Notes under the pieces: generated by a model
The model's database searches: none
What the model was told of the DNA's origin: nothing
The model's input: the letters and a program-made list of their open reading frames with translations, nothing else
Shown: piece by piece, positions 1 to 7,914 of the stretch
Position numbering within the stretch: the first letter of the stretch is position 1
Layout: each line of letters starts with the position of its first letter
From: Methylohalobius sp964654415
Lineage (GTDB): Bacteria > Pseudomonadota > Gammaproteobacteria > Methylococcales > Methylothermaceae
Reading direction: 5' to 3'
Assembly: GCA_964654415.1 (NCBI GenBank)
Contig: CAZZIP010000024.1
Span: 1 to 12,650, forward strand
DNA: 12,650 nt
Made by a program: the position numbers and the translations under genes

Positions 1-3000
1 CTTGAAAAGCTCAAATGGATCTCCCGTCGAACATTGATAATCGCTGCTGGACTAGTAATTTTGGCTGTTGTCACTGCTTATTTGTGGAACGCCCTTCATC
101 CACGCGATAACGAGGCCTGTCAGCCAGCCACGCCTGGTGAGGATTATGAAGCTGCTAACCCGCGCGATTTGCAGGGCAACTTGCGTAAGGATAGCTACTT
201 TAGGGGAGGCGAAGAGTACACCATTGCTGAGAACGCCACCTTCACTGTACCGGAGGGCATCACCTTAATCATCGAACCCGGAGCACGGGTCAGGTTTGGC
301 CGGGGCGCCAGGATGGTCGTAGAAGGGACACTCTCGGCCTGTGGTCGCGGCAATCGGCGCATCCTATTCACTGCGGATACGACCTCCGGCCAGCCTGGCT
401 TCTGGGCCGGCATTGAGTTTCGTAACGCAGACCGTGATACAGTTATTGGCTATGCCACGATTGAGTTTGCTGGAAGGGACAACCATGCAGCTTTATGGGT
501 CGAAGGAACCGATCTGCAAATTGAGGATCTGAAATTCTCCAGCAACCAGTGGTATGCCCTTAGCTTGGACCCGGATAGTTTCCCACGCCTGCGCCCACCT
601 TTCGTTGTCGAGAATGGACCAACGGGATGGGAAATTCGTGGGGGCGTATTAAATAAAAGTCGGGAATGGGTAGGAACGCAGCCTTTCATCGTGAACGGCG
701 TTGTTGAAGTCGGTGAGAAAGCCACTCTGACCATCGGGGCTGGGGCGTGGGTCAAGTTTCAACCCAATAGTGCACTTCGCGTGATAGGCGGGCTAAATGC
801 TCAGGGCACGATGAATGAGCACGTCATCTTTACATCGGTCAACGATGGTACTGAAGAAACCGGCCCCGAGCCAGCGGAAGGCGATTGGGTAGGCCTCCAA
901 TTCGTTGGGCAGAAGGCCGAATCAGAACTGACCTTTGTTGAAATCCGCTACGCTGGCGGGGAAGCCCATGAACGTGGCTGCTTGTGGTTGAGCAATGCTG
1001 CACCGAAGCTGAGCAATGTCATTGTAAGCGACTGCGCAGGCTTCGCTCTCAGCACCGACCTGCTCTCCAACCCAATCATTGAAAATCTGACCCTCACTGA
1101 AACAGAGCCTCTGCGACGATGGGAACTGCGCCAGAGCAGGCTGGAAGGGGTGGCCAGCCGCCGCCTTTCGAAGCTATTCACGATGGATCAGACCCCTCTC
1201 TATCCGGTTTTGACGGGCTGGGTGGGCGTGAGCGAAAAGGCCAGCTTGACGATTGACCCAGGCGTTATTCTGCTTTTTGCTGGAGGCGATCGGTCAGGAT
1301 TTTGGGCAGATGGTTCCCTTAAGGCCCAAGGGAGCAGCCAAGAACCCATCGTGTTGACTTCCTGGCGAGATCCCCAATTCAACCTTGTGGGGGGTGCCCA
1401 GCCTGGTGATTGGGGCGGTCTACATATCAAGAACAACAACCCAGACAAGGCCCTCTTGTCTTATGTGGAAATCCGATATGCCGGAGCTGTGGAAAACAGT
1501 TGCCTCTGGTTGCACCCGGCCTCGCCTAAGATCAGCCATCTCAAGATAAGCAATTGCGCTGCATATCCCATCAGCAGTGATGCTGCTTCCCGCCCCCAGG
1601 TGGAGGGATTGGATCTGAGCGATAATGTCCGCGCTAACCAGTGGGAGATTCGTCAGTCATCCCTGCAAGCACGCCAGGAGTGGAAATGGGAACCCCTGTT
1701 TAACGCAGATGGCACGCCTGTGATCCGGCAGATCACCGGGATCGTTACTGTTGAGCCGGAAGCTACCTTGAATCTCCAACCCGGACTCATCTTGAAATTC
1801 ACTAATGGGGCAGGCCTGGTAGCAAAAGGGACCTTCCTGGCTGAGGGCACGGCTGAAAAGCCAATTCTCTTGACCTCCTGGCGCGATCCGGAAGGCGGTG
1901 GCGATGAAAGCGGTGCCCAGCCGGGCGACTGGGCTGGGGTGCTCTTCGAGGGTTCCCACACCACGAAGAGGCTCAACTTCGTAGAGATACGCTACGGGGG
2001 CCTAGCGGACCGTCAAATCAGTTGTTTATTACTAAATGGGGCTGCGCCATCCTTGACCAGTGTCAACGTGAACCGCTGTGGCTATTACCCGATCAGCAGT
2101 GATCTATCCTCCGAGCCAGTCATTAAAGACCTGACCTTATCTGATAGCTATCCCGCTAATGAGTGGGCCATCTGGGAGAGCAATCTCCAAAAGGGTCTCC
2201 AGCGCACCTGGAAGGCGCTATTCCAAGGGAATGGGAGTGGGCCGATCGTGCGTGTCGTATCAGGCTGGCTGACAATAGAGGAAAAGGCCAAGCTCTCCCT
2301 TGAGGAAGGTGTGGTGCTCAAGTTTGGCAAGGGGGTGGGCCTTTGGGTAAGGGGAACATTGGTCGCTGAGGGGCGCGCCGACAGTCCTGTGGTCATGACC
2401 TCCTGGCGTGATCCGGAATTCAGCTCTGAGACGGGTGTTCAGGCGGGTGACTGGATTGGAGTAGTCTTGGATAATGTTCAGAGCGACACCCGCTTGAGCC
2501 ATGTCGAGGTGCGTTATGCGGGTGGAGAGGGCAATCAACGCGGTTCGCTTATCTTGACAGATTCTCGCCCTGTGCTTTCCGAAGTAACTATCAAGGATAG
2601 CGCCTGGTATCCCATCAGCGTGGACGCTAAATCTGCTCCTCAAATTGGACGTTTGACCTTGGGCGATAATTCCACATGGCAGGCCGTGGAAGTGCGGCGC
2701 AGCACCTTAGATGTGGTGGGTGAGACTGTTTGGTCGCCGTGGTACAACGCCGATAACCGGCCAGTAGTCCGGGTGATCGGGGGGATATTGGAGATCGACT
2801 CGGGAGCCACGCTACGCTTAGACCCGGGCGTAATCATCAAGTTTGACACCAACGGAGGCCTGGACGTGTACGGTGGGCTCCTAGCGACCCAGGCTGTGCT
2901 GACCTCCCTTCACGATGATGACTATGGTGGCGATACCGATGGAAATTCATCTGGCGAACGGTCCTGGCTAGGTGTGCGAATTCATGGGCGCCAACTCACA

Positions 3001-3735
3001 CGCCTTGATGACTCGTTGATTCGCTATGCCCAAACAGGGATATGGTTAGAGGGAGCTGGGCCTTTAATTAACGACACCCGTATTGAAGACTGCTGGGTGG
3101 AGGCCTTAAGCGCCGATATTGGGTCTACCCCGGAAATTGCCAATCTGACCCTGGTCCGCAACGCCATCAACGGTATGGTGGTTCGGGCAGGAGTGCTTCC
3201 AGAGGGAGAAACGCGCTGGAAGATAATCGGTTCCTCTGAAAATCAGGTTGTTCGGGTGCTGCAGAGCGTTTTGGTGATCGGGATTAATGCCCGGCTGATT
3301 ATAGATCCAGGTGTTGTCGTTAAATTCTCCCCCCAGGGAGGCCTGATTGTGGAGGGTCAACTACGTGTGGGTGAGCCGGAGGGCCCCCTGGTTAGCTTGA
3401 CAGCCCTGGCCGATGATACTGCCGGAGACACAGATAATAGCACCCAGCCCCCCAATCGGGGCTCCTGGTTGGGGATCGTGGTGAATCCCAACAACACAAA
3501 TGCACGACTTGCGCTATTCAGCACCCAGATACGTTTCGCAACCATTGGCCTGTACCTTACAAATATGCCCGAATGGGAGTTTAAGGGGCTGACGATTTCT
3601 GACAGCCAGCTTTATGGCCTCTCCTGTGACGCCATCTCTCTCTTCCTGCCTGGAGAGACCAGCATTATCCTAAGCAACAATGGTGCAGAGACCCTGAGTT
3701 GCCCAACCCCTGATCGCCAGGAGGGGATGCGATGA
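1..3735 (+). CDS. Membrane-anchored giant beta-helix protein with seven repeated modules (5' end outside the window)
   Basis: Large extracytoplasmic protein, predicted as a right-handed parallel beta-helix. The first possible start inside the window is TTG at 34 (1,233 aa), but the frame is open back to base 1 and encodes a basic stretch (LEKLKWISRR) just before a hydrophobic helix (residues 2-18 from the TTG). The true start is therefore probably just upstream. After the helix come seven modules marked by 'PGxxxKF', 'GDWxG', 'VEIRYAG' and 'YPISSD' signatures, with anchors near residues 82, 236, 409, 583, 758, 931 and 1092. Modules 2-4 also share 'TSWRDP'. I see no catalytic motif, so binding or scaffolding is more likely than hydrolysis, although polysaccharide lyases also use this fold. 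The stop overlaps the next start by 4 bp (ATGA), so the protein is probably made together with the FHA-ABC transporter. The fold is inferred from the repeat pattern; the function is unknown. Confidence 0.85.
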   Translation, partial: LEKLKWISRRTLIIAAGLVILAVVTAYLWNALHPRDNEACQPATPGEDYEAANPRDLQGNLRKDSYFRGGEEYTIAENATFTVPEGITLIIEPGARVRFGRGARMVVEGTLSACGRGNRRILFTADTTSGQPGFWAGIEFRNADRDTVIGYATIEFAGRDNHAALWVEGTDLQIEDLKFSSNQWYALSLDPDSFPRLRPPFVVENGPTGWEIRGGVLNKSREWVGTQPFIVNGVVEVGEKATLTIGAGAWVKFQPNSALRVIGGLNAQGTMNEHVIFTSVNDGTEETGPEPAEGDWVGLQFVGQKAESELTFVEIRYAGGEAHERGCLWLSNAAPKLSNVIVSDCAGFALSTDLLSNPIIENLTLTETEPLRRWELRQSRLEGVASRRLSKLFTMDQTPLYPVLTGWVGVSEKASLTIDPGVILLFAGGDRSGFWADGSLKAQGSSQEPIVLTSWRDPQFNLVGGAQPGDWGGLHIKNNNPDKALLSYVEIRYAGAVENSCLWLHPASPKISHLKISNCAAYPISSDAASRPQVEGLDLSDNVRANQWEIRQSSLQARQEWKWEPLFNADGTPVIRQITGIVTVEPEATLNLQPGLILKFTNGAGLVAKGTFLAEGTAEKPILLTSWRDPEGGGDESGAQPGDWAGVLFEGSHTTKRLNFVEIRYGGLADRQISCLLLNGAAPSLTSVNVNRCGYYPISSDLSSEPVIKDLTLSDSYPANEWAIWESNLQKGLQRTWKALFQGNGSGPIVRVVSGWLTIEEKAKLSLEEGVVLKFGKGVGLWVRGTLVAEGRADSPVVMTSWRDPEFSSETGVQAGDWIGVVLDNVQSDTRLSHVEVRYAGGEGNQRGSLILTDSRPVLSEVTIKDSAWYPISVDAKSAPQIGRLTLGDNSTWQAVEVRRSTLDVVGETVWSPWYNADNRPVVRVIGGILEIDSGATLRLDPGVIIKFDTNGGLDVYGGLLATQAVLTSLHDDDYGGDTDGNSSGERSWLGVRIHGRQLTRLDDSLIRYAQTGIWLEGAGPLINDTRIEDCWVEALSADIGSTPEIANLTLVRNAINGMVVRAGVLPEGETRWKIIGSSENQVVRVLQSVLVIGINARLIIDPGVVVKFSPQGGLIVEGQLRVGEPEGPLVSLTALADDTAGDTDNSTQPPNRGSWLGIVVNPNNTNARLALFSTQIRFATIGLYLTNMPEWEFKGLTISDSQLYGLSCDAISLFLPGETSIILSNNGAETLSCPTPDRQEGMR
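169..3690 (+). repeat. Seven degenerate protein-coding repeats, about 155-175 codons each
   Basis: Each unit within the beta-helix gene runs in the order: hydrophobic strand, 'PG...KF', 'G.L.A.G', 'TS', 'GDWxG', 'EIRYAG', 'CLWL', 'YPISSD', 'L.LSD', 'WEIR'. Distances between successive PG anchors are about 154, 173, 174, 175, 173 and 161 residues. The four middle intervals are nearly constant, pointing to whole-module duplication. The first and last modules are the most diverged. The repeats are clear in protein but not in DNA, so the duplications are old. Confidence 0.85.
3719..3726 (+). promoter_or_regulatory. Shine-Dalgarno site for the FHA-ABC gene, inside the end of the previous gene
   Basis: AGGAGGGG lies a few bases before ATG 3732 and within the last codons of the beta-helix gene. 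Together with the ATGA overlap it supports translational coupling and fixes the start. Confidence 0.8.
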
Positions 3736-5888
3736 ATGTACCTGATACGGACCTGGGGATCATCAATGTCGCCGGCCAATCATTGATCCGGTTGGGACGG
3801 GTTCCCGAAGGAAATGATTGGGTGCTCCCCCATCCGGCTGTTTCCGCCCACCATGCCACCTTAACCTTAAACCCTGATGGCAACTGGTGGGTGACGGACC
3901 TGGGTAGCGATCACGGCACCTACGTCAATAACCGACGTGTTGGGCCGGGAGGTTCACCTATTGCCCTAGAACAAGACACGCTGTGGATTGCACCATACGC
4001 TTTGCGCCTGAGCACAGACACAGATAACTGTCAACCAAGACCAGCGCACCTACGCCTAGATGTCCTCAACCTTCAACGTAAGGTGGGCACAAAAACTTTG
4101 GTGGATCTGCGAGGAACGCCACTCTCATTTAAACCCGGAGAATTCATTGCCATTGTAGGCGGCAGTGGCGCTGGAAAATCCACATTACTGAAAGCGCTCC
4201 TTGGGATGGACACTATTCAGGGGCACGGTCGGAATGGCGATGTTTACTTCAACAATCAACTCTTGATTCGCGGATCAGATGTCCATGCCTTTGCCCCCCT
4301 TAACACGATCGTGGGATATGTTCCCCAGCAGGATGATAGTCTTCACCTGCAGCTATCGGCCCGTGAAGCATTGGACTTTGCCGCTCGTCTTCGCTTTGCC
4401 TCCGATCTGGATAAACGGGAGCGCCTCAAGCGAGTTGAATACGCTCTGAAGACCGTCAAACTAGACCGAGAGGAACTTCAACTCAAGCCGATCGCTCAAC
4501 TCAGTGGTGGTCAACGCAAACGGGTTAACATAGCAATGGAGTTAGTTGCTGAACCGCGCCTGCTTTTCCTTGATGAACCGACATCAGGCTTGGATCCCGG
4601 CCTTGATTTAGAGGTTATGAGTCTGCTGAAGGGATGGGCTAGGGGTGGGGATAGTCCAGGTCTCGCCCAACCTGCGGACCCGAAAACGATTGTCTTGATT
4701 ACCCATGCGACAGAAAACGTACGCCTCTGTGATTACATTGTATTTATGGGGGGACTACGTATTGCAGGCGAAGAACGCGGTGGGAGCGTCCTGTATTTCG
4801 GTCCGCCCGGTGGCCCTGCCTGCGAATTCTTTGGTAAAGAGACTTTTTCTGAGGTATATCAACTGGTTGAGAATCCAGATGTGGCCGCATACTTCCACAC
4901 CAAACTTACTACCGAACCCCGATGGAATCAGGCTATCTGGGATCGTAGCCGTTCCTCCCAAGATATTCAGGAAAGCCAGCGCTTAGAAGCGCTACAAGAA
5001 CCATTCATAAGGGAGCGAATGCCTCTGGACTTAAAGAAAATCCGTCATCAACTTACAATTCTTACCTCCCGATACTGGCTTCTTTTGCGGCGTGATCGGG
5101 GTGCGTTCTTTTTTCAACTCCTTCAAGGAGCATTGGCAGCGATATTGTTATGGGGGGTTGCGGCTCAAGACGCCTTTACTGCCGCTGGTATACGGGAGGC
5201 ACCTACGACGATGTTCATTTTGAGCATCGCTGCCACCTGGCTGGGCATATTGAATGCATCCAAAGAGATTGTAAGGGAGCGACGCATCTTTGGACGAGAG
5301 CGCCGCTATGGGGTCGGACCTATCCCTTACGTGCTTTCAAAAATTCTCGTGTTGGGGGGCCTGGGTTTGTGGCAAATGGCTACTTTGGAAGCTATCACGC
5401 TCTATCGGTTTGCGCCGGAAAGCCGTATGGGCACACTTGGCAGACAATTGCCCAATGTATTCCAGCCTCTTATATCCCTTGATCTTGAGTGGTTTGTTAC
5501 ATTGGAACTGATGCTGTTGGCTGGAATCTGCCTAGGGCTATGCATCTCCGCATTTGCACGGTCCTTAGATCAAGCTACCTTGCTGGTGTTCCCCGCCATG
5601 TTGATCCAGGTCTTGCTGGCAGGCTTGCTCTTTGATGTAGGCCCCTTTGCCTGGCTGGCTTTCACCCACTGGGGTATGCAGGCGCTCGGCAATAGCCTCA
5701 ATCTCCAGGAACTGTTTACTATTGCCGGCAAAGCGACTGACCCGATTCTGGACAAGTTAGATTTCGCCAGCAACGGTTTCACCCTGCTCGGAAACTGGCT
5801 GGCCTTATTAGGTTTTTGTATTGCCTTGACCCTATTGGCGTGCTGGCGGCAAAGCTGGAAGGATAAAGCGCGGATACCAGAAGATTAG
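3732..5888 (+). CDS. FHA domain / ABC ATPase / ABC-2 permease fusion (ABCG-like half-transporter, Rv1747-like layout)
   Basis: Inner-membrane ABC transporter of 718 aa, likely an exporter. The N-terminal FHA domain (about residues 8-95) shows 'LGR' at 21-23, S38..H41 and 'HGTYVN' at 61-66, the phosphothreonine-binding pattern. The ATPase (about 108-345) is complete: Walker A GGSGAGKST 143-151, Q-loop near Q199/Q200, signature LSGGQRKRV 257-265, Walker B LLFLDE 277-282, D-loop SGLDP 285-289, H-loop H325. An ABC-2 type membrane domain follows (about 445-705) with several hydrophobic segments. Family knowledge: Mycobacterium tuberculosis Rv1747 has two FHA domains ahead of the same ATPase-permease order and is controlled by a Ser/Thr kinase. 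This protein has one FHA domain. By analogy its activity may be gated by phosphorylation, but no kinase lies in the window. As an ABCG-type half-transporter it should act as a dimer. The substrate is unknown. Confidence 0.93.
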   Translation: MNVPDTDLGIINVAGQSLIRLGRVPEGNDWVLPHPAVSAHHATLTLNPDGNWWVTDLGSDHGTYVNNRRVGPGGSPIALEQDTLWIAPYALRLSTDTDNCQPRPAHLRLDVLNLQRKVGTKTLVDLRGTPLSFKPGEFIAIVGGSGAGKSTLLKALLGMDTIQGHGRNGDVYFNNQLLIRGSDVHAFAPLNTIVGYVPQQDDSLHLQLSAREALDFAARLRFASDLDKRERLKRVEYALKTVKLDREELQLKPIAQLSGGQRKRVNIAMELVAEPRLLFLDEPTSGLDPGLDLEVMSLLKGWARGGDSPGLAQPADPKTIVLITHATENVRLCDYIVFMGGLRIAGEERGGSVLYFGPPGGPACEFFGKETFSEVYQLVENPDVAAYFHTKLTTEPRWNQAIWDRSRSSQDIQESQRLEALQEPFIRERMPLDLKKIRHQLTILTSRYWLLLRRDRGAFFFQLLQGALAAILLWGVAAQDAFTAAGIREAPTTMFILSIAATWLGILNASKEIVRERRIFGRERRYGVGPIPYVLSKILVLGGLGLWQMATLEAITLYRFAPESRMGTLGRQLPNVFQPLISLDLEWFVTLELMLLAGICLGLCISAFARSLDQATLLVFPAMLIQVLLAGLLFDVGPFAWLAFTHWGMQALGNSLNLQELFTIAGKATDPILDKLDFASNGFTLLGNWLALLGFCIALTLLACWRQSWKDKARIPED

Positions 5889-5917
5889 CCAGATGCCCGA
5901 CTGAAACTTACTTTTAT

Positions 5918-5923
5918 AAGGAG
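5918..5923 (+). promoter_or_regulatory. Shine-Dalgarno site for the zinc-ribbon membrane protein
   Basis: AAGGAG lies 8 bases before ATG 5932, in the 43-bp gap after the ABC gene. It fixes the start; no promoter or terminator is evident in the gap. Confidence 0.75.
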
Positions 5924-5931
5924 ACTACCCC

Positions 5932-6924
5932 ATGGAATGCCCAAATTGTGGTACTGTCAACGATGACGCCTATCGGTTCTGCATGAAATGTGGCACCAAG
6001 CTGATAGCGGAGGCTGAAGCATCGGCCACAGAACTCTCTGAACACCTCGCTGGAGTTCCCCAAACACAACCTGTGGCCCATCCTACCGGTCCGCAGCCCG
6101 CTCTTCAGCGTTATTACCAGCCACTGCCTCAGCATCAAGCGCTACAGCCCCCTTCTCTTAAAATCAGCTTTCCTCAGCGCCAACTTTTCGGTGCCCCCCG
6201 GCTCAGTGCTCTCAATATCTGGGGGCCATTTGCTGGCTACGGTACTCGCCGTCATCATGTAGCATGGCTAATGGATGGACAAGGGCCTCAGGCGGAGGCA
6301 TTGATCTCCAAGGTGGAAACGAAATTCAAAGAACGCCAGATCCCCAATACGACCGTCACCCAGGAAGTACTGGTGGCGCGCGGCCTGTTGGTGGAAAATC
6401 GGCCCTACTTCATCTTACGTCGCGGTCTGGTCAGTGTAGCCTTATACATCCGTCAGTTCGGTCGTGACCTGTTCATTTCGCTGGCTGCTTACCTGAAATC
6501 GCCTATTAGCAATTTCCGTGTGCTGATCCTATTCCTAATGTTGCTTTTCCAGGGCTACGTGCTCTTCATTTACCCGAATTCGGTTAACAGCGCGATTGAA
6601 CGCACCTTCAGAGGGCTTAATTTGTTCGGCGGAACGGTTCCGGACCTGCGTGACTTACTGATCCTGCTCTGTATTGTCGGCCCCTTGGGGGCGCTCATTT
6701 CACTGGTATTGGTTCTGTTCCTGTGTTTCAGCCTCTATAAATGGCTCACGGAGAGGGATTTTTTCGCGGCTTTACGGGTGCAGCCTAATGAATTCAACGA
6801 AGACGACTTAATGGCCATGATGAAAGCTGTTGAACAGACGGTCCGCATATCCCTGGATGAGATTGGTTTGAATCCGGACGATCTTAAGCCGGCTGGCCGT
6901 ATGGATCGCCAGCGTATCATTTGA
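5932..6924 (+). CDS. Zinc-ribbon protein with two membrane segments
   Basis: A 330-aa protein of unknown function. The N-terminus is a single treble-clef type zinc ribbon with C3, C6, C17 and C20 (CPNC...CMKC). A Pro/Gln-rich linker follows (about 45-80), then a soluble region (about 85-185), two strongly hydrophobic segments (about 196-216 and 242-268), and an acidic, probably cytoplasmic tail (about 285-330). The zinc ribbon and the tail would both lie in the cytoplasm if the two helices form a hairpin. It follows the FHA-ABC gene by 43 bp with a good ribosome site, so it is probably co-transcribed and may be an accessory or regulatory membrane partner of that transporter. That link is inference from position. 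The zinc ribbon differs in sequence from the two downstream zinc-ribbon proteins. I do not recognise a named family for the central part. Confidence 0.85.
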   Translation: MECPNCGTVNDDAYRFCMKCGTKLIAEAEASATELSEHLAGVPQTQPVAHPTGPQPALQRYYQPLPQHQALQPPSLKISFPQRQLFGAPRLSALNIWGPFAGYGTRRHHVAWLMDGQGPQAEALISKVETKFKERQIPNTTVTQEVLVARGLLVENRPYFILRRGLVSVALYIRQFGRDLFISLAAYLKSPISNFRVLILFLMLLFQGYVLFIYPNSVNSAIERTFRGLNLFGGTVPDLRDLLILLCIVGPLGALISLVLVLFLCFSLYKWLTERDFFAALRVQPNEFNEDDLMAMMKAVEQTVRISLDEIGLNPDDLKPAGRMDRQRII

Positions 6925-6954
6925 AACTGGTTTGAAAACCTGAGCGTATTCGCA

Positions 6955-6960
6955 AGGAGG
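6955..6960 (+). promoter_or_regulatory. Shine-Dalgarno site for the LGFP-like zinc-ribbon gene
   Basis: AGGAGG (preceded by A, giving AAGGAGG) lies 6 bases before ATG 6967. Most of this site belongs to the duplicated cassette that reappears before ATG 9711. Confidence 0.75.
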
Positions 6961-7181
6961 CTTGAGATGCAGGCGAAGTTCTGTGGCACCTGTGGGGCAC
7001 CGCTTGGGGCCGGGCACAAGTTCTGCCCGCGCTGTGGGGCTGCGGTAGCCCACCTGGCCCCTCCACCTCAGGTCGCTGCCAGGCGCCAGGGGAGGCCAGG
7101 ACAACGCTGGGTAGTGTCAGGTGCGTTGATGCTGGTGGCGGGAGTGGCAGTTGTCGTGATTCTGTTCGTAGCATTCCGACG
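6956..7181 (+). repeat. Start cassette, copy A: direct repeat of 9700-9925
   Basis: This 226-bp stretch matches 9700-9925 with only two differences: A/G at 7119/9863 (silent) and G/A at 7131/9875 (Met55 to Ile). It begins inside the Shine-Dalgarno site and ends just after the two arginines that follow the membrane helix. It thus carries a translation start, zinc ribbon and membrane anchor as one unit. Sequence on either side is unrelated. Confidence 0.97.
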
Positions 7182-7914
7182 CTTTACAACGACGTCGGTG
7201 TCGCCGCAGACGACGCTCGCCACCCCCTCATTGCCTTCAGAAGCGTCTATTATGGAAGCGACCAACACGGAGCAGGTGCCGGTCACCGCGACGGCCAGTC
7301 ACCCAGACAGTGCGCTCTCACCGACCCCATTCACAGCGACGCCGGTCGCTATCGCTGTGGTGTCCCCGACCCCTACACGGCCACCAACTTCTACAGCCAC
7401 ACCGACTCCCACAGTCCCGCCCACCGCTACTCGGACGCCGCTCCCAACCTCAACGCCCACTGCTACCCCCTGTCAGGTTGTACCCAACGGGGCATTTGCT
7501 AACCTGTGGCCGCGCTACAAGGCGGGATTGGGCTGTCCTCGCAGTTCGGTCCGGACGATCTACACGGCCTACGAGCGGTTTGAGCGAGGCTGGATGCTGT
7601 GGGATAGCAGCAGCCGCACAATTCGGGCGGTCTATGCTGGAGGGCGCTGGGACCTATTCCGAGATCAGTGGCAGGAGGGTATGGACGAATACAGTTGCGG
7701 CGGGCCACCTTCGCCGCCGACGCCGAAGCGTGGATTCGGCCTGGTGTGGTGTCGGAATGAGAACGTCAGGGCTCAACTTGGCAATGCTGTTATCAGCGAG
7801 GAGGGTGGGGAGAGCCTAGTTCAGGACTTTGAGGGGGGCAGGATCTGGAGATGGCAGAAGACGGGCGAGGTATTCGTCTTCTACAGTAACGGCAACTGGG
7901 AGTACACCCGATGA
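6967..7914 (+). CDS. Zinc-ribbon, single-pass membrane protein with Thr/Pro linker and two LGFP-like repeats
   Basis: A 315-aa protein built for display outside the membrane. Zinc ribbon C6, C9, C20, C23 (CGTC...CPRC); basic stretch 38-48; one hydrophobic helix about 49-70; Thr/Pro/Ser-rich linker about 75-168 with TPTPT-type runs; C-terminal domain about 173-315. The last part contains two similar halves (about 175-230 and 256-313), each with 'LG', then 'FE(R/G)G', a Trp and 'VY/FY..G.W'. This resembles the LGFP repeat, known in envelope-associated proteins; the assignment is by eye. With no cleavable signal and positive charge before the helix, the expected topology is zinc ribbon inside, repeats outside. 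Its stop overlaps the next start by 4 bp (ATGA), implying coupled translation with the DUF5107-like protein. The first 71 residues are nearly identical to those of the gene at 9711. Confidence 0.88.
   Translation: MQAKFCGTCGAPLGAGHKFCPRCGAAVAHLAPPPQVAARRQGRPGQRWVVSGALMLVAGVAVVVILFVAFRRFTTTSVSPQTTLATPSLPSEASIMEATNTEQVPVTATASHPDSALSPTPFTATPVAIAVVSPTPTRPPTSTATPTPTVPPTATRTPLPTSTPTATPCQVVPNGAFANLWPRYKAGLGCPRSSVRTIYTAYERFERGWMLWDSSSRTIRAVYAGGRWDLFRDQWQEGMDEYSCGGPPSPPTPKRGFGLVWCRNENVRAQLGNAVISEEGGESLVQDFEGGRIWRWQKTGEVFVFYSNGNWEYTR

Noticed and set aside
7377..7470. Repetitive ACC/CCC/ACT stretch considered as a DNA repeat array
   Set aside because: It is the codon pattern of a Thr/Pro linker, without a regular unit or CRISPR-like spacers.
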